Positions 1 through 7,310 of a DNA stretch of 64,000 bases are shown here, in pieces (the first letter of the stretch is position 1; the number at the start of each line of letters is the position of its first letter). The position numbers were made by a program, and so were the translations under genes. This DNA is from CAG-103 sp905215475. Lineage in GTDB: Bacteria > Bacillota > Clostridia > Oscillospirales > Oscillospiraceae. A model generated the notes under the pieces. The model saw only the letters and a program-made list of their open reading frames with translations, was not told the DNA's origin and did no database searches. Where the stretch lies: NCBI GenBank assembly GCA_905215475.1, contig CAJMPW010000004.1, positions 124,001 through 188,000 on the forward strand. The letters run 5' to 3'.

Positions 1-8
1 CGGCCGCG

Positions 9-662
9 TCACGCCGCGGCGGGCGCATGCCTGTGGTCGATGCCGCGGCGCGCCGCGACATAGATGACCAGATACAGCACCAGCGACAGCGCAAGCGCTG
101 CAAACACATCCAGAATGGAGTGCTGCTTGACAAACACCGTTGCAGCGCAGATGGCGACAGCGACGATAAGCGCCGGGATGCGTGCCTTCTTGAGATACTG
201 ACTGTCAAACACCGCAGCCAGCACGCCCATACAGCCGACGACGTGCATACTCGGCAGGACATTCGTCGGGGTGTCTGCCGTGTAGATCGCATTGACCAGC
301 CAGCCGCAGAGATTGCTCGTATCCACGACCTCGGGACGCAGGAGCTGGCAGTTCGGCCAGATCATGCAGATGGTCAGCGAGATGGAAAAGCCCGCAATGA
401 TGAACGCGCCGTAGCGGATGAATGCGCGGCGGTCATCCTTGAGCAGCATCACGATGACCGGGAAGATCAAAAACGGATACCAGAGCACATATGCCAGAAT
501 GAAGCCCGGCAGAAACGGGATCTTATCATCCAGCGGCATATACGACACCCAGCACCCCTCCGTCGAGGGGACCATCCGCTCGACCAGCGCAAACCAGATC
601 AGATAGACCGGCACATACAGCACCAGCAATACATATTTATGTTCTTGAATATACTTCTTCAC
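9..662 (-). CDS. PAP2-family membrane phosphatase
   Basis: A 217-residue polytopic membrane protein of the PAP2 (type 2 phosphatidic acid phosphatase) superfamily, whose members remove phosphate from lipid phosphates or transfer phospho-headgroups at the membrane surface. Two PAP2 motifs are visible: PSMH at residues 137-140 and KQHSILD at 179-185, which would supply the two catalytic histidines; the first motif is only seen as a weak RP at 109-110. About six hydrophobic segments. The start is GTG at 662, behind a GGAG Shine-Dalgarno with 8-base spacing. It lies 43 bases after the MarR gene on the same strand, so the two are probably co-transcribed. The substrate cannot be told from sequence. 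Confidence 0.8.
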   Translation of the reverse strand: MKKYIQEHKYVLLVLYVPVYLIWFALVERMVPSTEGCWVSYMPLDDKIPFLPGFILAYVLWYPFLIFPVIVMLLKDDRRAFIRYGAFIIAGFSISLTICMIWPNCQLLRPEVVDTSNLCGWLVNAIYTADTPTNVLPSMHVVGCMGVLAAVFDSQYLKKARIPALIVAVAICAATVFVKQHSILDVFAALALSLVLYLVIYVAARRGIDHRHAPAAA

Positions 663-705
663 AAAACCGTCTCCTTATACGATACGCGGAGCGCGCATCG
701 TTCGA

Positions 706-1128
706 TCAGGCGTGTGCCTCGATCTCCGTGATGCGGCTCAAAAGCCGAATCAATTCCCGCGTGTCCTGCTCGCCGAGCTGTTGGAGCACACACTGCACAT
801 GCGCGCACAGCGACGCGCGCGCCTGCTCCGCCGTTCGTCGGCCGAGATCTGTCATATGCACTACGACACGCCGCCGGTCGCAGCAGTCGGTGCAGCGGCG
901 CAGCATCCCCTTTTCCTCGAGCGCACGCAGCATCGCCGCCGTGCGCGGCGCGCTCACGCCCAAGACCTCACGCAGCGCACCCGGCGTGCTGCAGCCGTTT
1001 TGCGCGCAGAGATAATCCAGCAAAAAGTTTTCGCCCTTAAGCGGCTCCTGCACGCTCTGCGGAATGCAGGACCGGTTCAGAGAAGTGACCGCAAGCAGCA
1101 TTTGCTCGGTCAGTTGCTGCAGCTCCAT
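706..1128 (-). CDS. MarR-family transcriptional regulator
   Basis: A 140-residue winged-helix protein of the MarR type. Residues about 45-105 form the helix-turn-helix and wing, with the conserved DRR in the wing region (CCDRRRVVVHMTDLGR). MarR proteins usually bind as dimers to short palindromes and repress their own gene plus a neighbour. I chose ATG at 1128 because AAAGGAGG sits 7 bases upstream; the frame stays open to 1167. A promoter and a TTAAC-3-GTTAA palindrome lie directly upstream, and the PAP2 gene follows in the same direction. The ligand is unknown. Confidence 0.87.
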   Translation of the reverse strand: MELQQLTEQMLLAVTSLNRSCIPQSVQEPLKGENFLLDYLCAQNGCSTPGALREVLGVSAPRTAAMLRALEEKGMLRRCTDCCDRRRVVVHMTDLGRRTAEQARASLCAHVQCVLQQLGEQDTRELIRLLSRITEIEAHA

Positions 1129-1147
1129 GAGGCCGCCTCCTTTTTTG

Positions 1148-1160
1148 TTAACCCCGTTAA
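1148..1160. promoter_or_regulatory. Candidate MarR operator palindrome
   Basis: Perfect inverted repeat TTAAC-CCC-GTTAA between the marR promoter -10 box and the marR start. A second TTAA-containing stretch overlaps the -10. The position just downstream of the start of transcription suits autorepression. The link to this MarR protein is inferred. Confidence 0.4.
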
Positions 1161-1173
1161 TCAGCATTTCGTA

Positions 1174-1202
1174 ATGTTAACACTCCGCCCGGCGATTGTC
1201 AA
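1174..1202 (-). promoter_or_regulatory. Sigma-A promoter of marR-PAP2
   Basis: TTGACA, 17-base spacer, TAACAT reading on the minus strand, about 45 bases upstream of the marR start. Confidence 0.65.
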
Positions 1203-1369
1203 ACCTAATTTATGGGATTCCTGTGCTTTTGATCCGATGCTTATTTTCACTCGCTGCACCACTGCCGGACACATGGCGCCGCTCTGTGAAAAAATTGCGC
1301 AAACGGGAAAAAAATTTGGCACATTTGCAAAATGATGCAACATTTTCCGCGTCTCATGCATTATAGTTA

Positions 1370-1398
1370 TTGACGAGCGATCATCAATGTGTTATTTT
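1370..1398 (+). promoter_or_regulatory. Sigma-A promoter of the sortase-substrate gene
   Basis: TTGACG, 17-base spacer, TATTTT on the plus strand. It leaves a leader of about 105 bases before the ATG at 1511. The rest of 1203-1510 is AT-richer than the neighbourhood and shows no gene. Confidence 0.55.
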
Positions 1399-1510
1399 AT
1401 GAATAGACTGTAAACAATGCAATTTTCACCCACAGCAACCGTTCCCCCGCACTCCCTCGCGATCTCTTTTTATCGATCACCAGCTAATGTGAAAGGCGGA
1501 TGTAATCAAC

Positions 1511-2470
1511 ATGAAAAAAGCAACTCATCGCAAGCAGGCACTCATGATTGCCATCTTCTTGCTGGCATTCACGCTGTCGCTGTTTTCGTTCGGCACGACC
1601 CCGGCCGCTGCCGGCGACGTGGCAGGCGTGAGCACGCACCTGTTTTTGACGATCCTGCGCGACTATGACCACGATGCGGTCTTCTCCGTGACGTACACGG
1701 ACGCGCTCGGCACGCACACGAAGCCCTACCGGCCCGGTATGGAAGTGACGGCGTGGTCCCCCGTGACCATCACCTGCACCAACCACCGTGTCATCGACTG
1801 GAGCATTGATGCCGACGTGCAGGAAGCCACCATCGTCGGTGTCGGCGGCATCACCTACCCCGGCGGAACGGGCATCCACGTCAAGGGCACGAACACCATC
1901 AAGGCGTTTGCCACGAACTTCGGTCTGCACTACATCAACATCGTTGTCATCCTCGGCGAGGGCATCGGCAACGGCGGTGACAATGGCGGCGATAACGGCG
2001 GCGGCGATGACGGCGGCGGTGACAACGGCGGCGATAACGGCGGCGATAACGGCGGCGATAACGGCGGCGGCAATGGCGGCGGCGGTGACAACGGCGGCGA
2101 TAACGGCGGCGGCAATGGCGGCGGCGGCGACAACGGCGGCGGTGACAACGGCGGCGGCGATAATGGCGGCGGTGACAACGGCGGCGGCGATAACGGCGGC
2201 GACAACGGTACCGACCCCGACAACCCGGGCGGCAACGGTCCTGACGGAAACGGTCCTGACGGAAACGGCCCGGACGGCAACAATCCGGACGGCAATAATC
2301 CGGATGGCAACAATCCGGACGGCAATAATCCGGACGGCAGCAAGTCGAACACCCCCAAGACCGGCGACACGCGTCTGATCTGGCTCGTCATTGCGCTGGC
2401 AGTGATCTTCGTGGCGACCTTCGCTGCGACCTACCACAACCGCAAGAAGAGCAAGCAGCACGGCGCCTGA
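1511..2470 (+). CDS. Sortase-anchored surface protein with Gly/Asn/Asp repeats
   Basis: A 319-residue secreted protein built for covalent attachment to the cell wall. Residues 1-34 are a signal peptide (MKK start, hydrophobic core, cut near AAAGD). About 35-150 form a small folded domain that I do not recognise. About 150-233 are nearly pure GGDNGG-type repeats, then 233-277 are NPDGN/GPDGN repeats. Residues 281-285 are TPKTG, followed by D, a hydrophobic span at 290-310 and a basic tail (RKKSK): a cell-wall sorting signal of the xPKTG kind rather than LPXTG. The class B sortase lies 70 bases downstream and is the likely anchoring enzyme. The repeat is a flexible stalk-like tether by composition; its ligand is unknown. 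Confidence 0.8.
   Translation: MKKATHRKQALMIAIFLLAFTLSLFSFGTTPAAAGDVAGVSTHLFLTILRDYDHDAVFSVTYTDALGTHTKPYRPGMEVTAWSPVTITCTNHRVIDWSIDADVQEATIVGVGGITYPGGTGIHVKGTNTIKAFATNFGLHYINIVVILGEGIGNGGDNGGDNGGGDDGGGDNGGDNGGDNGGDNGGGNGGGGDNGGDNGGGNGGGGDNGGGDNGGGDNGGGDNGGGDNGGDNGTDPDNPGGNGPDGNGPDGNGPDGNNPDGNNPDGNNPDGNNPDGSKSNTPKTGDTRLIWLVIALAVIFVATFAATYHNRKKSKQHGA
1966..2340 (+). repeat. In-frame tandem repeat in surface protein
   Basis: Imperfect tandem 9-18 base units of the GGCGGCGATAAC type up to about 2210, then 12-15 base units of the CCGGACGGCAAC type to about 2340. All units keep the reading frame, so copy-number change would lengthen or shorten the protein without frameshift. Confidence 0.85.
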
Positions 2471-2489
2471 TCTTCTTCCTCATGCATCT

Positions 2490-2523
2490 AAAATGGGCAG
2501 CGTCAAATGACACTGCCCATTTT
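2490..2523 (+). terminator. Hairpin between surface protein and sortase
   Basis: AAAATGGGCAG pairs with CTGCCCATTTT across a short GTCA/TGAC-containing loop. It ends in TTTT, so it is a modest intrinsic terminator that could lower sortase expression relative to its substrate. Confidence 0.6.
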
Positions 2524-2540
2524 CATATCAGGAGTAATGT

Positions 2541-3266
2541 ATGAAAAAAACCGTTCTCATCGTCATCCGCGTCATCTGCATCGTCGGCTTTCTGGTATGC
2601 GCCGGTGTGCTCGGCTGGTACTGGCACAGTGACCGCAGTGACCGCGCCGTTGCCGAGGCGCTCGCCGCCGCGCATGACGCGGCCAGCGCAGCAGCCATTG
2701 AGCAGGTGCGCGCAGTCGCCGCCGACAACGCGGATACGATCGGCTGGCTGCGCATCGACGGCACCAACATCAACAACGTTGTCATGTTCGCCCCTGACAC
2801 ACCGGGAAAGTACCTGCACATGGACTTCTACGGCAAGTGGTCGTACCGCGGCACACTGTATGTTGCCGAAAACTGCGATGTGCGCACGGCGGACAACATC
2901 CTCATCTACGGGCACCACATGAAAGACGGCAGTATGTTCGGCTCCCTGATCTCCTACAAGGATGCGGCATTTCGCGCTGCGCACCCGATCGTGCAGTTTG
3001 ACACGCTCTATGCCTCCCATTCGTATGAGGTCGTGGCCGCGATCGAAACGAAAATCCCCGCTGAGAGCTCTGACGCCTTTCGGTATTATGACTGCGTCGG
3101 CACGGACGCACAGCAGTTTGCGCAGTATTGCGCATTCATTGAAGAAAACCGCTGCTACGACACCGGCATCGCCATCCGTCCCGGCGACCGGCTGCTGACG
3201 CTGTCCACCTGCGCTTACCACACGGCAAACGGCCGCTTTCTGGTCGTGGCGCGGCAGATCGACTAA
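2541..3266 (+). CDS. srtB: Class B sortase
   Basis: A 241-residue membrane-anchored transpeptidase that would cut the sorting signal and link the protein to peptidoglycan. One N-terminal membrane span (about 4-28) is followed by the sortase beta-barrel. Catalytic residues are visible: His125 in IYGHHM, Cys224 in LSTCAY and Arg232 in GRFLVVAR. The HHM and STCAY contexts and the N-terminal anchor place it in class B rather than A or C. It directly follows a protein ending in a TPKTG signal, close to the S/P-PXTG signals used by the Clostridioides difficile class B enzyme, so the pair is probably dedicated. Confidence 0.88.
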   Translation: MKKTVLIVIRVICIVGFLVCAGVLGWYWHSDRSDRAVAEALAAAHDAASAAAIEQVRAVAADNADTIGWLRIDGTNINNVVMFAPDTPGKYLHMDFYGKWSYRGTLYVAENCDVRTADNILIYGHHMKDGSMFGSLISYKDAAFRAAHPIVQFDTLYASHSYEVVAAIETKIPAESSDAFRYYDCVGTDAQQFAQYCAFIEENRCYDTGIAIRPGDRLLTLSTCAYHTANGRFLVVARQID

Positions 3267-3290
3267 ACGGGATCCTGTCCCTTATGCAGC

Positions 3291-3325
3291 AAAAACCCGC
3301 CATCCGATCGGATGGCGGGTTTTTT
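3291..3325. terminator. Bidirectional terminator
   Basis: AAAAACCCGCCATCC facing GGATGGCGGGTTTTTT, a 10-base GC stem with T-runs on both strands. It ends the sortase transcript on the plus strand and the infC-rpmI-rplT transcript on the minus strand. Confidence 0.9.
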
Positions 3326-3335
3326 GATACAAGTC

Positions 3336-3689
3336 TTACAGGGCAGCCTTCGCCTGCTCGCACAGAGCGGTGAACGCGGCGGGATCATGGATCGCAGTCT
3401 CGGAGAGCATCTTGCGGTTCATGTCGATGCCGGCCAGCTTCAGGCCGTGCATAAAGGTGGAGTAGTTCATGCCGTTGGCCTTGCAGCCGGCGCTGATACG
3501 GGTGATCCACAGCTGACGGAAGTCTCTCTTCTTCTGCTTGCGGCCGACGTAAGCATAGCGGCCGGACTTCATCATCTGCTGGTTGGCCATCTTGTAGTGG
3601 CGGGACTTGTTGCCCCAGTAGCCCTTAGCCAGACCGAGAATCTTTTTTCTATGTTTGCGCGTCATCATCGCGCCTTTGACTCTTGCCAT
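3336..3689 (-). CDS. rplT: Ribosomal protein L20
   Basis: A 117-residue basic protein, the usual L20 length, with the family's opening MARVKGAMMTRKHRKKIL and the LWITRISAG core. It is an early 50S assembly protein binding 23S rRNA. It is last in infC-rpmI-rplT, 30 bases after rpmI, with GGAGG before the ATG. In Firmicutes L20 also binds the leader of this operon and represses it; the leader here carries a matching attenuator-like hairpin. Confidence 0.97.
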   Translation of the reverse strand: MARVKGAMMTRKHRKKILGLAKGYWGNKSRHYKMANQQMMKSGRYAYVGRKQKKRDFRQLWITRISAGCKANGMNYSTFMHGLKLAGIDMNRKMLSETAIHDPAAFTALCEQAKAAL

Positions 3690-3719
3690 TGTTGTTTCCT
3701 CCTATTGTGCGGTCAATCC

Positions 3720-3917
3720 TTATTTATAAGGAATCATTTTTCTGATGGTCGCTTCAGTAGTCGCATCCGCATAAGTGGTGGAACGCAGACGACGGCAGCG
3801 CTTGGTGTCCTTCTTCGTGAGAATGTGGCTCTTGAACGCATGGGCACGCTTGACCTTGCCGTTCTTGGTGAGATTGAATCTCTTCTTCGCGCCACTGTGA
3901 GATTTCAGTTTGGGCAT
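3720..3917 (-). CDS. rpmI: Ribosomal protein L35
   Basis: A 65-residue basic 50S protein (MPKLKSHSGAKKRF... ending in RKMIPYK). I start at ATG 3917, behind a GGAAGGAG site; an upstream open frame reaching 4100 in the same phase is not part of the gene. It lies between infC and rplT, 25 bases after infC, in the conserved order. Confidence 0.96.
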   Translation of the reverse strand: MPKLKSHSGAKKRFNLTKNGKVKRAHAFKSHILTKKDTKRCRRLRSTTYADATTEATIRKMIPYK

Positions 3918-3942
3918 TGTATTGGCTCCTTCCTTGGTTTGC

Positions 3943-4476
3943 TTACTTCTTATTATTGGTGTTCTGCGCCTTGGGCGACAGGAACATAGACATATTGCGC
4001 CCCTCCAGCTTGGGCTGCTTGTCGAGGTTGGCGATATCCGCGCACTTGGCAGCGAAGTCGCGCAGCAGCTGCTCACCGATGTTGGTGTGTGCCATTTCAC
4101 GGCCGCGGAAGCGGATGGTCACCTTCAGGCGATCGCCGCCCTGCAGGAACTTCTGGCCGTTTTTCAGCTTGGTGTTGAAGTCGTTCTCGCCGATGCCGGG
4201 CGACATGCGGATCTCCTTGACTTCGATCACATGCTGATTCCTTCTGGCCTCCTTCTCGCGCTTGGCCTGCTCAAAACGGTACTTGCCGTAATCCATGATC
4301 TTGCAGACCGGCGGATTCGAGCCCGGAGCGATCTTCACGAGGTCGAGGTCTTTTTCAATCGCGATCTCGAGCGCGGCAGCAGAGGACATAATGCCCAGCT
4401 GCGCACCGTCTGCGCCGATGACGCGCACTTCCTTATCGCGGATTTCTTCGTTGAGCTGATAGTTTGCAGTTGCGAT
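3943..4476 (-). CDS. infC: Translation initiation factor IF-3, ATC start
   Basis: A 177-residue IF-3. The N-terminal domain (about 1-80: YQLNEEIRDKEVRVIG), lysine-rich linker and C-terminal domain (VKEIRMSPGIGENDF, then TIRFRGREM) are complete. No ATG, GTG or TTG fits the conserved start. GGAGG at 4490-4486 points with 9-base spacing to ATC at 4476, giving the normal N-terminus. Non-canonical AUU/AUC/AUA starts are typical of infC and let IF-3 limit its own translation, because the factor rejects such codons. First gene of the IF-3/L35/L20 operon. The ATC start is an inference from spacing and family length. Confidence 0.95.
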   Translation of the reverse strand: MATANYQLNEEIRDKEVRVIGADGAQLGIMSSAAALEIAIEKDLDLVKIAPGSNPPVCKIMDYGKYRFEQAKREKEARRNQHVIEVKEIRMSPGIGENDFNTKLKNGQKFLQGGDRLKVTIRFRGREMAHTNIGEQLLRDFAAKCADIANLDKQPKLEGRNMSMFLSPKAQNTNNKK

Positions 4477-4656
4477 ACGAACACACCTCCATTGGTTGCA
4501 TCGGGAGCAGTCGCTCCAAAACAAAAAAGCACGGATGCCTGACACATCCGCGCGCATAAAACACATACAGCTCCCGTGGGGAGCAGGTTTTATTGACCGC
4601 GGACCGCCTTTGCGGCCGGGTGAGGCAGTCCATAGGACGCCCACTTTGTTGTCAGC
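4477..4656 (-). promoter_or_regulatory. L20-type leader of infC-rpmI-rplT
   Basis: About 180 bases of transcribed leader between the promoter and infC. It contains two GGGAGC/GCTCCC-type segments that can pair alternatively and an intrinsic terminator (4523-4553) before the infC ribosome site. This is the arrangement of the Firmicute L20 leader, where excess L20 favours early termination. The class assignment rests on position and the terminator, not on a covariance model. Confidence 0.7.
4523..4553 (-). terminator. Attenuator terminator in the infC leader
   Basis: On the minus strand GCGCGGATG pairs with CATCCGTGC, followed directly by TTTTTT. It lies about 50 bases before the infC start codon, inside the leader. 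Confidence 0.75.
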
Positions 4657-4662
4657 TTTTAT

Positions 4663-4691
4663 ACTATAGCAGTCCCCACGCGGTCTGTCAA
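4663..4691 (-). promoter_or_regulatory. Sigma-A promoter of infC operon
   Basis: TTGACA, 17-base spacer, TATAGT on the minus strand; near-consensus, as expected for a ribosomal protein operon. Confidence 0.85.
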
Positions 4692-4729
4692 GCATTTTCT
4701 GTATCAAAGCGCAAAAATGCAGTCAAAGC

Positions 4730-4765
4730 GCTTGGGAGCAGCACAGCGCTGAGCCGCTCCCAAGC
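4730..4765 (-). terminator. Hairpin after deoC
   Basis: Ten-base perfect stem GCTTGGGAGC/GCTCCCAAGC downstream of deoC. The T-run is weak (GCTTTGACTGCATTTTT), so termination may be partial and some transcripts could run into the infC promoter region. Confidence 0.5.
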
Positions 4766-4776
4766 CTGCGCCCGGC

Positions 4777-5487
4777 TCAGTAGGTCGTATCCTGCGTGTC
4801 CGGCTCCTGCACCTCGGTGCCGGTCTGTGCGGCCTGCTCCTGTGCCATGGCGATCTTCACGACGCGGCTCGTGCCGAGGCGGTCAGCGCCGAGGCGGATG
4901 AACTCCTCCGCGTCGGCAAGGCTTGCAATGCCGCCGGCGGCCTTGACCTTCACGTGCGGCGGGCAGCAGGCGCGCAGCAGGCGCACATCGTCCGCCGTAG
5001 CGCCACCGGTGGAAAAGCCGGTAGATGTCTTGATATAGTCTGCACCGCTGTCGGAGACGATGCGGCAGAGCATGCGCTTTTCCTCCTCGGTCAGCAGGCA
5101 GCACTCGATGATGACCTTGAGGATACAGCCGCGGCTGGCCTCGCGCACGGCGCGGATGTCGGCCGCGACATCGTCCCAGCAGCCGTCCTTGACCATGGCC
5201 AGATTGACGACCATGTCCACCTCGTCAGCGCCGTTGCGGATGGCCTCCGCCGCCTCAAACGCCTTGACGGCCGGAGTGTGATACCCGTTCGGGAAGCCGA
5301 TGACCGTGCAGATGCGCAGACGGTCGCCGACATATTTTTTCGCCCCGGCGACGTGGCACGGCGGGATGCACACACTGGCGCAGCCGTAGCGCATGCCCTG
5401 GTCGCAGATAGCGCGGATCTCCGACGCGGTGGCGTCCACGCGCAGGAGCGTATGATCGCAGCGGGAAAGAATCTCTCTGAGTTCCAT
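4777..5487 (-). CDS. deoC: Deoxyribose-phosphate aldolase
   Basis: A 236-residue TIM-barrel class I aldolase that splits 2-deoxyribose 5-phosphate into glyceraldehyde 3-phosphate and acetaldehyde in deoxynucleoside salvage. Schiff-base Lys153 sits in YIKTSTGFSTGGAT, the second active-site lysine (Lys182) in VKAAGG, and the acidic residue Asp91 in DEVDMV. I start at ATG 5487 behind AAAGGA; the longer frame to 5559 lacks a ribosome site. It stands alone, without deoB, deoD or pdp nearby. Confidence 0.95.
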   Translation of the reverse strand: MELREILSRCDHTLLRVDATASEIRAICDQGMRYGCASVCIPPCHVAGAKKYVGDRLRICTVIGFPNGYHTPAVKAFEAAEAIRNGADEVDMVVNLAMVKDGCWDDVAADIRAVREASRGCILKVIIECCLLTEEEKRMLCRIVSDSGADYIKTSTGFSTGGATADDVRLLRACCPPHVKVKAAGGIASLADAEEFIRLGADRLGTSRVVKIAMAQEQAAQTGTEVQEPDTQDTTY

Positions 5488-5530
5488 GATCGTCCGTCCT
5501 TTCTGATGAGCAACGATAATTGGTAAGAAC

Positions 5531-5559
5531 ATTATACCGCGTCCGCCCGTTTTGCACAA
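5531..5559 (-). promoter_or_regulatory. Sigma-A promoter of deoC
   Basis: TTGTGC, 17-base spacer, TATAAT on the minus strand, 43 bases before the deoC start. Confidence 0.65.
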
Positions 5560-5619
5560 GACGCATATTTTTCGCCGCCGTCACATAGGCTGTGATACCC
5601 AACAAGAGAGGTGCAGCAT

Positions 5620-6243
5620 ATGGACGAACTGGAACGAAACAATTATGCCGAGCTCTGCGGCACGGTGGCAGCGCCGCCCGCGCTGTCACACGAGAACCGG
5701 CAGGAGCGCTTTTTCACCTTCCCGCTCGAGACGCAGCGGCTCTCGGGTACGGTCGACCGCGTGAACGTCATCGTGCGCGAGCGGCTGCTGTCCGCGCTCC
5801 CACCGGCGGGCACGGAGCGGCTGTGCGTGACCGGTGACGTGCGCTCGTTCAATAACCGCCGCGGTCCGGGCGCAAAGCTCGTCATCACGGTCTTTGCGCA
5901 CGACATCATGCCCTGTGATGAACCGTATGACCGCAATCTGATCCTGCTCAGCGGCACGCTCTGCAAGCCGCCGAACCTGCGCACGACGCCGATGGGCCGC
6001 GACATCTGCGACCTGATGCTGGCCGTGAACCGGCACTACGGCCGCAGCGACTACCTGCCGTGCATCACGTGGGGCGCGCGCGCGTGCGAGACCGCGCTCT
6101 GGGACGTGGGTACGCGTGTCTCGCTCGAGGGGCGGCTGCAGAGCCGCAGCTACATCAAGGTACTGGACACCGGCGCCGTCGAGCGCACGGCGTTCGAGGT
6201 GTCCGTGCTCGACATCTGCCGCCTGTCGCCGCCGGACGACTGA
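5620..6243 (+). CDS. SSB-like protein with two OB-fold units
   Basis: A 207-residue protein resembling single-stranded DNA-binding protein but carrying two related halves. Half one (about 6-105) has NNYAELCGTVAAPP and a GDVRSFNNRRG turn; half two (about 110-200) has NLILLSGTLCKPPNLR, ICDLMLAVNRHYG and LPCITWGARA, the usual SSB OB-fold landmarks. The acidic DDDIPF-type C-terminal tip of bacterial SSB is missing; the chain ends in SPPDD. ATG 5620 is preferred over GTG 5611 because GAGAGG lies 8 bases upstream. It is probably an accessory or sporulation-linked paralogue rather than the housekeeping SSB; that role is a guess. Confidence 0.65.
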   Translation: MDELERNNYAELCGTVAAPPALSHENRQERFFTFPLETQRLSGTVDRVNVIVRERLLSALPPAGTERLCVTGDVRSFNNRRGPGAKLVITVFAHDIMPCDEPYDRNLILLSGTLCKPPNLRTTPMGRDICDLMLAVNRHYGRSDYLPCITWGARACETALWDVGTRVSLEGRLQSRSYIKVLDTGAVERTAFEVSVLDICRLSPPDD

Positions 6244-6264
6244 GCACATATCGCCCCGGCAAAG

Positions 6265-6294
6265 CGCGCCCCGCAGAAAGATCTGCGGGGCGCG
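6265..6294 (+). terminator. Hairpin after SSB-like gene
   Basis: CGCGCCCCGCAG facing CTGCGGGGCGCG, a 12-base perfect GC stem 21 bases past the stop, without a good T-run. It lies between convergent genes. Confidence 0.55.
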
Positions 6295-6313
6295 AGTCAT
6301 TTCATCCGTTTTA

Positions 6314-7171
6314 TCATCCGGCAAGCGCGGACACGAGCACTTCAAAGGCCTGCACGCCGCCGTCCGTCGCCGTGCCCTGCCCACGCAGGACATAGATCGG
6401 ATAGAGCGCATAGTCGCCCTCGGCATTGAACCCGGCGTTCATGTAATACGCCTGCTCAAACTCAGTGATTGTGCAGTCTGTGAGCTCCTGCGCGATATTC
6501 GCCGAGAAGTCGTGTGCATCCAGCCGTGCCTGTACGGTCTTGGCGTCCGCCAGGCGGACGGTTTTGGTGCCGCCCTCCTTGAGCGGAGCATACTGCTGCG
6601 TCAGCGCCGTCACATTGCCGTCCCGGTCAAAGGAGACGGAGATGTGATACTTTCCATACACCATCCGGCCGTTGACCTCGGGCGTCACATCGACCGTTTT
6701 GCTGCTCACGTTCGTCTCATAGGTCGCGCTGCTGAAGACGATCCGGGACGTGTCGGCGAGCTCCGGCGCGCCCTTTTTCAGCCGCTCGCGCACGGTCTGC
6801 TCGAGCTGTGCGTCCGTCGGAAATTCGCTCAGGTCACCCCGCGTCAGCTCCTCGGTCGGCGTGTAGTACTGGATGTAGCCGGTCTGCGCATCATACGAGA
6901 GCCGGCCGGCAAGCTGCGTCTGCATCGTGTCCGCGTCCATATCCAGCAGCGCGGCCGCCAGCGCCATGGAATACGCCTTGTCCACATAGCATTTGTAAAC
7001 CGTATCCCTTCCCTTATCCGGGAGCGTGATCGTATCCGGCAGCGTGAGATCCAGCGTCGGTTCCATGCCCGTGGTCGCCAGCACTGGCTTGCTCTGCGCG
7101 CCACAGGAACTCAGCGCCAGCAGCAGCGTCAGCACCGCCAGCAGCAGGCAGAGTCGTTTTCTTCGCGTCAT
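6314..7171 (-). CDS. Hypothetical lipoprotein
   Basis: A 285-residue exported lipoprotein. The signal peptide (MTRRKR, hydrophobic core) ends in the lipobox LSSC with Cys23 as the lipidated residue. The mature part has no motif I recognise; it contains two roughly similar beta-rich stretches (about 75-150 and 150-285). It has its own promoter and a hairpin between it and its convergent neighbour. Function unknown. Confidence 0.75.
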   Translation of the reverse strand: MTRRKRLCLLLAVLTLLLALSSCGAQSKPVLATTGMEPTLDLTLPDTITLPDKGRDTVYKCYVDKAYSMALAAALLDMDADTMQTQLAGRLSYDAQTGYIQYYTPTEELTRGDLSEFPTDAQLEQTVRERLKKGAPELADTSRIVFSSATYETNVSSKTVDVTPEVNGRMVYGKYHISVSFDRDGNVTALTQQYAPLKEGGTKTVRLADAKTVQARLDAHDFSANIAQELTDCTITEFEQAYYMNAGFNAEGDYALYPIYVLRGQGTATDGGVQAFEVLVSALAG

Positions 7172-7224
7172 ATTCGGTCGCTCCTTTCTGAAAAACGTGC
7201 AAATTCCATTTCGCTTCCAGCTCC

Positions 7225-7254
7225 AGAATAACGTATGCGCCTGTATTTGTCAAT
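7225..7254 (-). promoter_or_regulatory. Sigma-A promoter of the lipoprotein gene
   Basis: TTGACA, 18-base spacer, TATTCT on the minus strand, about 55 bases before the lipoprotein start. Confidence 0.6.
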
Positions 7255-7263
7255 CGGGTTACC

Positions 7264-7300
7264 AAAAAAACACAGAAGTCAGGAAGCGGCTTCTGTGTTT
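7264..7300 (-). terminator. Terminator of the VOC gene
   Basis: On the minus strand AAACACAGAAG pairs with CTTCTGTG followed by TTTTTTT, 10 bases past the VOC stop. Confidence 0.85.
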
Positions 7301-7310
7301 GATGCGCTGT

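Noticed and set aside
1966..2340. CRISPR-like array
   Set aside because: The repeats are short, contiguous, without spacers, and inside a coding frame that reads Gly/Asp/Asn.
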